Assembly: GCF_018860545.1 (NCBI RefSeq)
Contig: NZ_JAHKPN010000003.1
Coordinates: forward strand, 1 to 64,000
Reading direction: 5' to 3'
DNA length: 64,000 nt
Source: Winogradskyella psychrotolerans
GTDB taxonomy: Bacteria > Bacteroidota > Bacteroidia > Flavobacteriales > Flavobacteriaceae
Part shown: positions 42,530 to 52,591 of the stretch, piece after piece
Layout: each line of letters begins with the position of its first letter
Position numbering within the stretch: the stretch's first letter is position 1
Notes under the pieces: model-generated
Seen by the model: only the letters and a program-made list of their open reading frames with translations
What the model was told of the DNA's origin: nothing
Databases searched by the model: none
Program-made: the position numbers and the translations under genes

Positions 42530-45328
42530 ATGGCTCAAATGACAAGATTAAACAAAGTATTAAGGGAATTAAATATCTCAATAGATCGCGCTGTGGATTT
42601 TTTAGAATCCAAAGGTGTTGAAATTGAGAAAAGCCCTAATACTAAAATTTCGGAAGAGGTTTACAACACGCTTTCTGATGAATTTCAGACAGATGCATCA
42701 AAGCGTGAAAAAGCTCAAGAAGTAAGTGAAGCAAAACTTAAAGAAAAGGAAGAGCTTCGCGAACAGAGAGAACGTGAAATTGAAGAAAAGCAAAAGCAGA
42801 AAGCTGAAAGAGAATCTGTGGTTAAGGCTAAAGCTGAGTTAAGTGGACCAAAACAAGTTGGTAAAATTGACTTAGACAACAAGCCTAAAGCAGAGACAAA
42901 GGAAACACCTAAAGCTCCCGAAGTTAAGGAAGAACCTAAAGCTGAAAAACCCGAGGTGAAGTCTGAAGCACCAAAGGAAGCACCTAAAGTTGAACAACCA
43001 AAGGCAACTGAAAATGTTGAAAAGGTTGAGAAAACTGAACAGGTTGAAAAGGTTGAGAAAGCTGAGAAAGTAGAAAAGGTTGAAAAAGTAGAGACAACTG
43101 AAAAGGCAAAACCTAAAGTGGAGCCTAAAAAAGAAGAGCCTACTCCAAAACCAAGTGAACCTGTAGAGGAAACACTGAAAACACAATATAAGAAGCTTAC
43201 AGGACCAGTAACAACAGGTAAGAAAATTGATTTATCTCAATTTAATAAACCTAAGAAGAAAAAGGTTGAAACAGCTAAACCTGGTGATGCTAATAAACGT
43301 AAAAGACGTCGTATTAGTAAAAGTGGAAATGATACTTCAGGAAAGCCAAACTTCGATAATAGAAGAGGTGGACAAAAAGGAAGAGGTGGTGCTGCTAGAC
43401 CTAAGGTAGTTAAAGAAGAGCCAAGTGAAGAAGATGTTCAAAAGCAAATCCGTGAAACTTTAGAAAAGCTTCAAGGAAAATCTAACAAAGGTAAAGGAGC
43501 AAAATACCGTAGAGATAAAAGAGATCAACACCGTCAACAAACGGAAATCGATCAAGAAATTGCTGCAGCAGAAAGTAAAACCATTAAAGTTACTGAATTT
43601 GTTACGGTAAGTGAAATGGCAACCATGATGGAAGTTGGAGTTACACAAGTTATTTCTGCATGTATGTCTTTAGGTATGATGGTAACCATGAACCAAAGAT
43701 TAGATGCCGAAACGTTAACTATTGTTGCTGAAGAATTTGGTTTCGATGTAGAATTTATCAAGGCGGATATCGAAGAATCAATAAAGGTTGTTGAAGACGA
43801 TCCTAAAGATTTAGTAGAAAGAGCTCCTATCGTTACTGTAATGGGTCACGTCGATCACGGTAAAACATCACTATTAGATTACATACGTAAAGAAAATGTT
43901 ATCGCAGGTGAATCTGGTGGTATTACGCAGCATATTGGTGCTTATGGAGTACAACTAGAAAACGGACAAAAAATAGCATTCTTAGATACACCAGGTCACG
44001 AAGCCTTTACAGCGATGCGTGCTCGTGGTGCTCAAGTAACCGATATAGCGATTATTGTGGTTGCTGCGGATGATGCTATCATGCCTCAAACAAAGGAAGC
44101 CATATCTCATGCGCAAGCTGCAGGTGTACCAATCGTTTTCGCAATTAATAAAATTGATAAGCCAGATGCTAACCCTGAAAAGGTAAAAGAGCAATTGGCA
44201 CAAATGAATCTCTTAGTCGAAGATTGGGGTGGTAAAATTCAATCGCATGATATTTCGGCTAAAAAAGGAACTGGTGTTAAAGAGTTATTAGAAAAAGTAT
44301 TGCTTGAAGCTGAATTATTAGAATTAAAAGCTAATCCTAATAAAGCGGCAAGTGGAACAGTTGTGGAGGCTTATTTAGATAAGGGTAGAGGTTATGTTTC
44401 AACAATTTTAGTACAAGCAGGTACTTTAAAAGTTGGTGATTATGTATTAGCTGGTAAGAATAGCGGTAAAGTAAAAGCGATGCAAGATGAGCGTGGACAA
44501 GATGTGAAAGCGGCAGGTCCTGCAACTCCAGTATCTATTCTTGGTTTAGATGGTGCTCCTCAAGCAGGTGATAAGTTTAATGTCTTTGCCGATGAGCGTG
44601 AAGCGAAACAAATTGCTACAAAACGTGCACAGTTACAACGTGAACAATCCGTTAGAACACAACGTCATATTACACTTGATGAAATTGGAAGACGTATTGC
44701 TCTTGGTGATTTCCAAGAATTAAATATTATTCTTAAAGGTGATGTTGATGGTTCTGTTGAAGCATTAACAGATTCATTCCAGAAACTATCTACTGAAGAA
44801 ATTCAAGTTAATATTATTCATAAAGGTGTTGGTGCCATTACAGAAAGTGATGTGTTATTAGCAACAGCGTCTGATGCGATTATCGTTGGATTTAATGTGC
44901 GTCCTGTTGGAAATGCGAGAATGATAGCTGATAAGGAAGAAATTGATATCAGAACTTACTCAATTATCTATGCAGCGATTAACGATCTTAAAGATGCTAT
45001 GGAAGGTATGCTATCTCCAGAAGTAAAAGAAGAAGTTACAGGTACTGCCGAAATCAGAGAAATATTTAAAGTCTCTAAAGTTGGAAATATTGCCGGATGT
45101 ATGGTAATGAATGGTAAGATATTTAGAAATTCGAACATTAGAATAATTAGAGAAGGAGTTGTGGTGCATACAGGAACGTTAGAAGCCTTAAAACGTTTTA
45201 AAGATGATGTAAGAGAAGTGGCAAAAGGCTACGATTGTGGTATGCAAATTAAAGGCTATAACGATATTGTAATTGGTGATGTTATTGAAGCATTCCAAGA
45301 AGTAGAAGTGAAGAAAAAGTTGAAATAA
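42530..45328 (+). CDS. infB: Translation initiation factor IF-2
   Basis: 932 residues. An N-terminal IF2_N domain ([22 protein letters not shown]) precedes a long charged low-complexity linker (about 70-330) rich in Glu-Lys-Val repeats ([16 protein letters not shown]) and then RGG-like basic stretches. The GTPase domain starts near residue 430 with G1 GHVDHGKTS (about 437), G3 DTPGHEAF and G4 NKID. Domains II-IV follow ([20 protein letters not shown] ... [19 protein letters not shown]). It binds fMet-tRNA and the ribosome. The 116-bp gap from nusA is A+T-rich without a clear terminator. A bidirectional terminator lies at 45352. Confidence 0.95.
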   Translation: MAQMTRLNKVLRELNISIDRAVDFLESKGVEIEKSPNTKISEEVYNTLSDEFQTDASKREKAQEVSEAKLKEKEELREQREREIEEKQKQKAERESVVKAKAELSGPKQVGKIDLDNKPKAETKETPKAPEVKEEPKAEKPEVKSEAPKEAPKVEQPKATENVEKVEKTEQVEKVEKAEKVEKVEKVETTEKAKPKVEPKKEEPTPKPSEPVEETLKTQYKKLTGPVTTGKKIDLSQFNKPKKKKVETAKPGDANKRKRRRISKSGNDTSGKPNFDNRRGGQKGRGGAARPKVVKEEPSEEDVQKQIRETLEKLQGKSNKGKGAKYRRDKRDQHRQQTEIDQEIAAAESKTIKVTEFVTVSEMATMMEVGVTQVISACMSLGMMVTMNQRLDAETLTIVAEEFGFDVEFIKADIEESIKVVEDDPKDLVERAPIVTVMGHVDHGKTSLLDYIRKENVIAGESGGITQHIGAYGVQLENGQKIAFLDTPGHEAFTAMRARGAQVTDIAIIVVAADDAIMPQTKEAISHAQAAGVPIVFAINKIDKPDANPEKVKEQLAQMNLLVEDWGGKIQSHDISAKKGTGVKELLEKVLLEAELLELKANPNKAASGTVVEAYLDKGRGYVSTILVQAGTLKVGDYVLAGKNSGKVKAMQDERGQDVKAAGPATPVSILGLDGAPQAGDKFNVFADEREAKQIATKRAQLQREQSVRTQRHITLDEIGRRIALGDFQELNIILKGDVDGSVEALTDSFQKLSTEEIQVNIIHKGVGAITESDVLLATASDAIIVGFNVRPVGNARMIADKEEIDIRTYSIIYAAINDLKDAMEGMLSPEVKEEVTGTAEIREIFKVSKVGNIAGCMVMNGKIFRNSNIRIIREGVVVHTGTLEALKRFKDDVREVAKGYDCGMQIKGYNDIVIGDVIEAFQEVEVKKKLK

Positions 45329-45351
45329 CAACTATAAATAGTTATAGAAAT

Positions 45352-45384
45352 AAAAAAACCGACAAGAGATTGTCGGTTTTTTTT
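45352..45384. terminator. Bidirectional terminator after infB
   Basis: AAAAAAACCGACAA, loop GAGA, TTGTCGGT followed by T8: an 8-bp stem with A-run and T-run on opposite sides. It serves infB (plus) and the SPOR gene (minus, stop 45404). Confidence 0.9.
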
Positions 45385-45403
45385 ATGGTATAAAATGAAA
45401 TAT

Positions 45404-45784
45404 TTATTTTTCGGTTTTTGGCTGAAGAATATTAGCGTACATATAGTTTTCTTTAATCTTCGCTAAAGCACGATCAGCTTCCAGTCTAGTGGCAAAATTA
45501 CCGACCCAAACCTTATAATTTGGCGTATTCCAAATAATCTCTGTAGGCCATTCGTCATAGGTGTTTAAGAAATTTTCTTTCTCTCGCTTCGCCATATCAA
45601 TATCTACACTTTGATACACTTGTATTTTATATACCTTTAAGGTTTTAATGTCCTTTTTATACTCTAGTAATTTGTCAATATCACTGTCTTGACTCACGTT
45701 AACCACACCTTGTTGTGCATGCATGGAAGTGGTCAGGCTAAAACCAACGATTAAAAGGGCAATTGTTCTATTTTTTAATTTCAT
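45404..45784 (-). CDS. SPOR-domain protein
   Basis: 126 residues with a signal peptide (MKLKNRTIALLIVGFSLTTSMHA). From about residue 50 there is a single SPOR domain: YKIQVYQSVDIDMAKREKENFLNTYD, WNTPNYKVWVGNFATRLEADRALAKIKENY. SPOR domains bind denuded peptidoglycan glycan strands in the periplasm, usually at septa. It has no other domain. The gap 45785-46036 upstream holds promoter sequence for actA but no gene. Confidence 0.85.
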   Translation of the reverse strand: MKLKNRTIALLIVGFSLTTSMHAQQGVVNVSQDSDIDKLLEYKKDIKTLKVYKIQVYQSVDIDMAKREKENFLNTYDEWPTEIIWNTPNYKVWVGNFATRLEADRALAKIKENYMYANILQPKTEK

Positions 45785-45993
45785 AAGTTTAAATTATTTG
45801 ACAAAGGTAAAGTATTCTAATTAACCTGTGTCATATTTTTTAATCGACATTCCAATTGTAATCAATTGCACTTCAAGAGGTCGATAAATGGGTAACGAAT
45901 ATTCGCACAATAAATTTTAAAAATTATTATTTAGAATTAGTATAAATTATCTATTAACACTTCTCTAAGATTTTCAAAATCCACTTTAAATGT

Positions 45994-46001
45994 TACTTTT
46001 G
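45994..46001 (+). promoter_or_regulatory. Possible -7 element for the act-cox operon
   Basis: TACTTTTG fits TAnnTTTG and lies 81 nt upstream of the chosen actA start. The expected -33 position reads TTTTC rather than TTTG. Confidence 0.4.
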
Positions 46002-46081
46002 CCAGAGTTTTTATAACATCTTTTTTCACTTTTTGAATGAAAAAATCGTACCAAAGTTTAGAAGATAATCCAACTTATAAT

Positions 46082-47371
46082 ATGAAACAGGTGATTTACT
46101 GTAGTTTAACCTCAAAGATTTTTAGTCTTTGTCTTGTTCTATTGCTTTCTTTTTCAACCTCCCTTATAGCTCAAGACGGTGATCCAGTAAATGGAAAATC
46201 GCTCTTTAATTCTAATTGTGCAGCATGTCATAAACTAGATAAGCCAATGACGGGTCCAGCTTTGCGTAATGTAGAAGCAAGATTAGCGGATGAACAAGGT
46301 TTAGATAGAGCATGGATTAGTGCTTGGATTAGAAATAGCGCATCAGTTATTAAATCTGGTGATGCTTATGCAAATAAATTATTAGCTGAGTGGAATAATG
46401 TTCCAATGACACCTTTTCCTCAGTTAAGTGATCAGAATATTTCTGACATCTTAGCTTATACGGCTGCACCAAAACCAGAACCTGTAGTTGTGGAGGGTGC
46501 GACTGATGGGGGTGCTGTTCAAACAAGTGGAATATCCAATGATTTAATTCTTGGAGCGCTCGCCTTATTATTCGCATTATTAGCAATGGCGTTGTTTTTA
46601 GTTAATAAAACATTGAATCGTTTTGCTGAGGCTAAAGGAATCGAGGTTGAGGCTGAAAATAAAAGAACACCATTATGGAAAGCGTTTGTTCAGAATCAAT
46701 TTTTAGTATTGGTTACTGCGGTTGTCTTCTTATTGGCTAGTGGATATTTTGTTTATGGTTTCTTTATGCAGGTGGGTGTAGATCAAGGTTACGAGCCAGT
46801 GCAACCAATTCATTATTCGCACAGGATTCATGCTGGAGATAATGGTATTGACTGTAAATATTGTCACTCTTCTGCCAGGGTGAGTAAAACATCTGGTATT
46901 CCTTCGTTAAATGTTTGTATGAATTGTCATAAATCGATTTCAGAAGTATCTGAGGATACCTTTGCAGAAGGGATGAGTGAACATAGTGTAGACTACAACG
47001 CTGAAATTCAAAAATTATATGATGCTGTTGGATGGGATGGAACTGGTTACACTGGCGAATCACACCCTGTAAAATGGATACGTATTCATAACCTGCCTGA
47101 CTTTGCTTATTTCAATCACTCTCAACACGTAGAGGTTGGAGGTATTGAATGTCAAACATGTCATGGTCCTGTTGAAGAAATGGAAATCATGTATCAGCAT
47201 GCTCCTTTAACTATGGGATGGTGTATTAACTGTCACAGAGAAACGAATGTAAAAGTTAAGGATAACGAGTATTACACTAAAATTCATGAAGAATTATCTA
47301 AAAAGTATGGTGTTGAGGAATTGACAGTCGCACAAATGGGTGGTTTGGAATGTGGTAAGTGCCATTATTAA
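46082..47371 (+). CDS. actA: Alternative complex III, multihaem cytochrome c subunit ActA
   Basis: The start is chosen at 46082, giving signal peptide MKQVIYCSLTSKIFSLCLVLLLSFSTSLIAQ; the frame is open to an ATG at 46037. The 429-residue protein has six CxxCH haem c sites: CAACH in an N-terminal mono-haem cytochrome c domain (residues about 25-120), then CKYCH, CMNCH, CQTCH, CINCH and CGKCH. Two membrane segments lie between (LILGALALLFALLAMALFLV, FLVLVTAVVFLLASGYFVYGFF). ActA passes electrons from quinol to downstream oxidases. It opens the run actABCDEF-coxBA. The extra N-terminal domain goes beyond the pentahaem core described for the family. Confidence 0.92.
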   Translation: MKQVIYCSLTSKIFSLCLVLLLSFSTSLIAQDGDPVNGKSLFNSNCAACHKLDKPMTGPALRNVEARLADEQGLDRAWISAWIRNSASVIKSGDAYANKLLAEWNNVPMTPFPQLSDQNISDILAYTAAPKPEPVVVEGATDGGAVQTSGISNDLILGALALLFALLAMALFLVNKTLNRFAEAKGIEVEAENKRTPLWKAFVQNQFLVLVTAVVFLLASGYFVYGFFMQVGVDQGYEPVQPIHYSHRIHAGDNGIDCKYCHSSARVSKTSGIPSLNVCMNCHKSISEVSEDTFAEGMSEHSVDYNAEIQKLYDAVGWDGTGYTGESHPVKWIRIHNLPDFAYFNHSQHVEVGGIECQTCHGPVEEMEIMYQHAPLTMGWCINCHRETNVKVKDNEYYTKIHEELSKKYGVEELTVAQMGGLECGKCHY

Positions 47372-47392
47372 TAATTAGAAGAAGTTTAAAGA

Positions 47393-47463
47393 ATTACGAT
47401 TGACGATTTACGACGTGTTGAAAATGCCGAGTAATCGTAAATCAGAAATCAAAAATCGTAAAT
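47393..47463. repeat. Inverted repeats in the actA-actB spacer
   Basis: GATTTACGA (left) and TCGTAAATC (right), with further ATTACGATT/AATCGTAA partners, surround 18 nt. The 99-bp spacer is larger than the other gaps in the operon. The stem could stabilise or uncouple the actA message. ATTTACGATT-type repeats are common between Flavobacteriia genes. Confidence 0.5.
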
Positions 47464-47470
47464 ATATATT

Positions 47471-50400
47471 ATGTCATCAAACAAGAAATACTGGAAAAGT
47501 GTTGAAGAGCTAAACGAAAATAGCTCTATTGTTGAGGCGCTTCAACAGAATGAATTTGTGGAAGAGATTCCTACAGACGATTTTTTGGGAGATAAAGAGT
47601 CTTTAGAGTCTTCATCTACGTCGCGTCGTGATTTCTTAAAATACGTTGGTTTTAGTACAGCAGCTGCTTCTTTAGCGGCCTGTGAAGGACCTGTTATTAA
47701 ATCCATTCCTTATGTAGTGCAACCCACTGAGATTGTTCCTGGTGTTGCTAACTATTATGCAACCACAATTGCAGATGGTTTTGATTTTGCTAGTGTTTTA
47801 GTGAAGACAAGAGAAGGACGTCCTATTAAAATTGAAAACAATACGGATGCTGCCACAAACGGAACAGCAAATGCTAGAGTTAATGCTTCAGTTTTAGGAT
47901 TGTATGATAACCTTAGAGTGAAGTCTCCAATGAAAGGTGAGTCTAAAATCTCTTGGGATACGTTTTTATCGGAAACAACTTCAAAATTAAAGGGGCTTAA
48001 TGGTAAACAAATTGTGTTGTTAACGCAATCGATGCCAAGTCCATCTACAAATAAATTAATTGCAGAATTCAAAGCTAAATATGGTAATGTAAATCACGTT
48101 GCATATGATGCAGTTTCAGAATCTGCAACTTTAGATGCCTACCAAGCAAAGTATGGCTCAAGAGGAATGGCGAATTACGATTTCTCTAAAGCCATGACTA
48201 TTGTTTCCGTTGGTGCGGATTTCTTAGGTGATTGGCAAGGTGGAGGGTTTGAGTCTGCGTATGCTAAAAAGCGTATCCCAGAGAACGGTAAAATGTCGAG
48301 ACATATTCAGTTTGAATCTAATATGACATTATCTGGTGCTAATGCGGATAAGCGTGTGCCTTTAACACCAAGTGAACAAAAATTAGCTTTAGCTAAATTA
48401 TATAGTAGTATTACTGGAAATTCTGTTGGAAGTATTAGTCTTCCTGAAGCATTAGACAAAGCGGTTCAAGCTGCGGCTAACGAATTAAGTAAAGCTGGTA
48501 GTAATGCTGTTGTAGTTACAGGTATCCAAGATGTGGATGCCCAAACAACAGTTTTAGAAATCAATGCGCACTTAAGAAGTAAAGCGTTTGATCCGAAAAC
48601 AACAATTAAAACTAGACAGGGTAGTGCTAAGGCAATAACCCAATTAGTAGCTGATATGAAAGCGGGTAAAGTTGGAGCCATCATTATGAATGGTGTTAAC
48701 CCAATGTACACGCTGCCAAATGCCGCTGATTTTGCTGAAGGTCTTGCCAAGACAGATTTATCTGTTGCGTTCTCAATGAAACAAGATGAGACGTCAACAA
48801 AATGTCATTATATAGCAGCTGCACCTCATTATTTAGAATCTTGGGGAGATGTTGAATTAAAAGCTGGACATTATTCAATGATGCAGCCAACGATTCGTCC
48901 TTTGTTTGATACGAAGCAGTTTCAAGAAATTTTAATGAGCTGGACTGAAACATCTGGGGCCTATAGAGATTATTTAAAATCAGTTTGGACACAAAGTATA
49001 TTAAATGGTGCTTCATTTAATAAAGCAGTTCAAGATGGTGTTTTTGTTGTAGGTACTTCTGGAAATGGAAGTGGTTCAACAGGATCTTCTACAACTACTG
49101 AAACCAGTACTACTGAATTAAAAGATAAAAAGGATAGAACATTTTTAGGTGGTGTCATTCATGATGTTGCTGTAGGTGTTGGTATCAAAGATGAAGATAA
49201 AGACGAGTATGTAACTACTACGACGTCTACAACTGTAAATAATACATCTGATAGTATAAATGTAGCATCCGTGTTAACTGGTGGTGCTGCGGCAAGAGCA
49301 TTAGCGCAAACGAAATTAGTTGAAGGTATGGAGTTGTCACTTTATACTAAAACAGGTATGGGTGATGGTCAACAAGCTAATAACCCTTGGTTACAAGAAT
49401 TTCCAGATCCTATTACAAGAACAACTTGGGATAACTATTTAACCATTTCTCAAGCTGATGCCGATACATTAGAAATAAAAAACTGGAATGTTGCGAATGG
49501 TGGATTAAATGGTAGTTATGCAAAAGTTTCAGTTAATGGAGCGGAAGCGATTACTTTACCTGTTATTATTCAACCAGGTCAAGCAAAAGGATCTGTTGGT
49601 CTAGCATTTGGTTATGGTAGAACATCTAATGCACTAAAAGACGAAATGAAAACTGGTGTTAACGCGTATCCGTTATACCAAGGTTTCAATGCCGTTCAAA
49701 ATGTAACTATTGAAAAAGTAGCTGGTGAACATGAGTTTGCTTGTGTACAATTACATAATACGTTAATGGGTCGTGGTGACATTATCAAAGAAACACGATT
49801 AGAAATTTTTAATACTTACGGCAAAGAAGATGAAGAGCATGGATGGAACAAAACTCCTAATGTATCTCTTAATCACGTTGAGACTCCTGTAACATCTCCA
49901 GATGTTGATTTATGGGATGAGTTTGATCGTTCAATAGGTCATCATTTTAACTTATCTATCGACTTAAATGCGTGTACAGGTTGTGGAGCATGTGTAATTG
50001 CATGTCATGCAGAAAACAATGTGCCAGTAGTTGGTAAATCTGAAATGAGACGTAGTAGAGATATGCATTGGTTGCGTATTGATCGTTATTATTCTCATCA
50101 AGATACGTTTAGTGAAGATATTGAAGAAAAAGAAGCTACAGATGGTCTTGGATTAGGAAATTATGTGTTTGGTGATGGACAGAGTGATGGATCATTATCT
50201 ACTTTTGCTAGATTAGAAGATCCTGCAGATAATCCTCAAGTTGTTTTTCAGCCTGTAATGTGTCAGCACTGTAATCATGCACCATGTGAAACGGTTTGTC
50301 CTGTTGCAGCAACAGTACACGGTCGTCAAGGTCAAAACCAAATGGCATATAACCGTTGTGTAGGTACACGTTATTGTGCAAACAACTGTCCGTATAAAGT

Positions 50401-50776
50401 TCGTCGTTTCAACTGGTTCTTATACAACAAGAATGATGAGTTTGATTATTACATGAATGACGATTTAGGCCGTATGGTATTAAATCCAGATGTTGTTGTA
50501 AGGTCTCGTGGTGTTATGGAAAAATGTTCTATGTGTATCCAAAAAACACAGAAAACAATTCTAGATGCTAAGCGTGATGGTAGAGAAATTAAAGATGGTG
50601 AATTTGAAACAGCCTGTTCAGCGGCATGTGGAAATGGAGCAATGATCTTTGGTGATGTTAACGATAAAGACAGCAAAATATCAGCGTTAAAAGAAGATGA
50701 CCGTATGTATCACATGTTAGAATACGTAGGTACAAAACCTAACGTGATTTATCAAACAAAGGTTAGAAACACATAG
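47471..50776 (+). CDS. actB: Alternative complex III, molybdopterin-oxidoreductase-like/FeS subunit ActB
   Basis: 1101 residues. A twin-Arg-type segment SRRDFLKYVGFSTAAASLAAC (about 54-74) precedes a molybdopterin-oxidoreductase-like domain that in this family lacks the cofactor. The C-terminal part has four ferredoxin-type Cys clusters: CTGCGACVIACH, CQHCNHAPCETVCP, CVGTRYCANNCP and CSMCIQKTQ with a later CSAACG. An insertion of about 65 residues (near 520-595), very rich in Thr/Ser with KDKKDR and EDKDE, separates the domains. It takes electrons from the quinol site in ActC/ActF towards ActA. Confidence 0.93.
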   Translation: MSSNKKYWKSVEELNENSSIVEALQQNEFVEEIPTDDFLGDKESLESSSTSRRDFLKYVGFSTAAASLAACEGPVIKSIPYVVQPTEIVPGVANYYATTIADGFDFASVLVKTREGRPIKIENNTDAATNGTANARVNASVLGLYDNLRVKSPMKGESKISWDTFLSETTSKLKGLNGKQIVLLTQSMPSPSTNKLIAEFKAKYGNVNHVAYDAVSESATLDAYQAKYGSRGMANYDFSKAMTIVSVGADFLGDWQGGGFESAYAKKRIPENGKMSRHIQFESNMTLSGANADKRVPLTPSEQKLALAKLYSSITGNSVGSISLPEALDKAVQAAANELSKAGSNAVVVTGIQDVDAQTTVLEINAHLRSKAFDPKTTIKTRQGSAKAITQLVADMKAGKVGAIIMNGVNPMYTLPNAADFAEGLAKTDLSVAFSMKQDETSTKCHYIAAAPHYLESWGDVELKAGHYSMMQPTIRPLFDTKQFQEILMSWTETSGAYRDYLKSVWTQSILNGASFNKAVQDGVFVVGTSGNGSGSTGSSTTTETSTTELKDKKDRTFLGGVIHDVAVGVGIKDEDKDEYVTTTTSTTVNNTSDSINVASVLTGGAAARALAQTKLVEGMELSLYTKTGMGDGQQANNPWLQEFPDPITRTTWDNYLTISQADADTLEIKNWNVANGGLNGSYAKVSVNGAEAITLPVIIQPGQAKGSVGLAFGYGRTSNALKDEMKTGVNAYPLYQGFNAVQNVTIEKVAGEHEFACVQLHNTLMGRGDIIKETRLEIFNTYGKEDEEHGWNKTPNVSLNHVETPVTSPDVDLWDEFDRSIGHHFNLSIDLNACTGCGACVIACHAENNVPVVGKSEMRRSRDMHWLRIDRYYSHQDTFSEDIEEKEATDGLGLGNYVFGDGQSDGSLSTFARLEDPADNPQVVFQPVMCQHCNHAPCETVCPVAATVHGRQGQNQMAYNRCVGTRYCANNCPYKVRRFNWFLYNKNDEFDYYMNDDLGRMVLNPDVVVRSRGVMEKCSMCIQKTQKTILDAKRDGREIKDGEFETACSAACGNGAMIFGDVNDKDSKISALKEDDRMYHMLEYVGTKPNVIYQTKVRNT

Positions 50777-50849
50777 AAAGTAATAAGTCTGAAGTTGGAG
50801 AGTTTCAATTTCAAATGAATAAAATAATTAAAGAAACAAGTATATAATT

Positions 50850-52583
50850 ATGGCGTCTCATTACGAAGCACCTATTAGAAGACCTTTAGTCACTGGCGAG
50901 AAATCGTATCACGATGTTACATTAGATGTAGCAGGACCAGTGGAAGGCAAAGCCAACAAAGCATGGTGGATTGTTTTCAGCATTGCTTTAGTAGCATTTC
51001 TTTGGGGAATAGGTTGTATTATTTATACCGTATCAACTGGTATTGGAGTTTGGGGTCTTAACAAGACCGTAAACTGGGCTTGGGATATTACTAACTTCGT
51101 TTGGTGGGTTGGTATTGGTCACGCAGGAACATTAATTTCTGCAGTACTATTATTATTCCGTCAAAAATGGAGAATGGCAATTAACCGTTCTGCAGAAGCA
51201 ATGACCATCTTTGCGGTTTTCCAAGCAGGATTGTTCCCAATTATTCACATGGGTCGTCCATGGTTAGCCTATTGGGTATTACCAATTCCTAATCAATTTG
51301 GTTCGTTATGGGTAAACTTTAACTCGCCTTTACTTTGGGATGTATTTGCAATTTCGACGTATTTATCCGTATCATTAGTTTTCTGGTGGACAGGTTTATT
51401 ACCAGATTTTGCAATGTTAAGAGATAGAGCTGTCAAACCTTTTCAAAAGAAAATTTATGCTTTAGTAAGTTTCGGTTGGTCTGGTAGAGCAAAAGATTGG
51501 CAACGTTTTGAAGAAGTATCTTTGGTACTTGCTGGTTTAGCTACACCGTTAGTACTTTCTGTACACACTATTGTATCTTTTGATTTCGCAACATCAGTTA
51601 TTCCAGGTTGGCATACAACGATTTTCCCACCTTACTTTGTTGCAGGTGCGGTATTCTCTGGATTCGCTATGGTAAACACACTTCTTATTATTATGAGAAA
51701 AGTATGTAACCTTGAAGATTATATTACAGTACAACACATCGAGTTAATGAACATTGTCATTATGATTACAGGTTCTATCGTTGGTGTAGCCTATATCACA
51801 GAATTGTTTATTGCATGGTATTCTGGTGTAGAATACGAACAGTTTGCATTCTTAAACAGAGCAACAGGACCATACTGGTGGGCATACTGGTGTATGATGA
51901 CTTTTAACGTATTCTCTCCACAGTTTATGTGGTTTAAGAAACTAAGAACAAGTATTATGTTCTCGTTCTTTATATCGATTATTGTAAACATCGGAATGTG
52001 GTTTGAGCGTTTTGTAATTATTGTAACCTCATTACATAGAGATTACTTGCCATCATCATGGACCATGTTCTCTCCAACATTTGTGGATATCGGTATTTTT
52101 ATCGGAACTATTGGATTCTTCTTTGTATTATTCTTATTGTACGCACGTACATTCCCAGTAATAGCACAAGCAGAAGTTAAAACCATATTAAAATCTTCAG
52201 GTGAAAGTTATAAGAATATTAGAGAGCGTGGAGATAGCTTGGTAGGTTCTGGTGCAGATGCAAGAACATCTAATTTTAAGATTCCAGAAGAAACAACAGC
52301 CTCTAAACCGCTTCAAGATAATACGGAGAAATTAGGGAACTTATTAGAAGGTGTCGGAAGATTTGATGCTTCTTTACAAACTGCAGATGACTTAAAAGTG
52401 ATTAGTGGTATTGGTCCAAAAATGGAAGAGGTACTTAATAACATTGGTATCTTTACTTATGCACAAGTAAGTAAAATGACAAAAAGAGAATACGACTTGT
52501 TAGATGAAATTGCAGGTTCTTTCCCAGGAAGAGCAGAACGTGATGATTGGTCAGGACAAGCTAAAAATTTATTAAACAACTAA
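50850..52583 (+). CDS. actC: Alternative complex III, NrfD-like membrane subunit ActC with C-terminal HhH domain
   Basis: 577 residues. About ten membrane helices (residues 38-440) form a PsrC/NrfD-like quinol-binding subunit (e.g. WWVGIGHAGTLISAVLLLFRQKWR, IPGWHTTIFPPYFVAGAVFSG). After a linker, residues about 510-577 form a helix-hairpin-helix-like module (DDLKVISGIGPKMEEVLNNIGIFTYAQVSKM ... FPGRAERDDW). This module is known in Bacteroidota at the ends of unrelated proteins such as some NADH dehydrogenase and ribosomal L21 proteins. It is unusual in a membrane quinol subunit. ActD starts 8 bp later. Confidence 0.92.
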   Translation: MASHYEAPIRRPLVTGEKSYHDVTLDVAGPVEGKANKAWWIVFSIALVAFLWGIGCIIYTVSTGIGVWGLNKTVNWAWDITNFVWWVGIGHAGTLISAVLLLFRQKWRMAINRSAEAMTIFAVFQAGLFPIIHMGRPWLAYWVLPIPNQFGSLWVNFNSPLLWDVFAISTYLSVSLVFWWTGLLPDFAMLRDRAVKPFQKKIYALVSFGWSGRAKDWQRFEEVSLVLAGLATPLVLSVHTIVSFDFATSVIPGWHTTIFPPYFVAGAVFSGFAMVNTLLIIMRKVCNLEDYITVQHIELMNIVIMITGSIVGVAYITELFIAWYSGVEYEQFAFLNRATGPYWWAYWCMMTFNVFSPQFMWFKKLRTSIMFSFFISIIVNIGMWFERFVIIVTSLHRDYLPSSWTMFSPTFVDIGIFIGTIGFFFVLFLLYARTFPVIAQAEVKTILKSSGESYKNIRERGDSLVGSGADARTSNFKIPEETTASKPLQDNTEKLGNLLEGVGRFDASLQTADDLKVISGIGPKMEEVLNNIGIFTYAQVSKMTKREYDLLDEIAGSFPGRAERDDWSGQAKNLLNN

Positions 52584-52591
52584 TATAGTTT

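Noticed and set aside
42872-43186. 104-codon minus-strand frame inside infB
   Set aside because: It results from the Glu/Lys-rich low-complexity linker of IF-2 read on the other strand.
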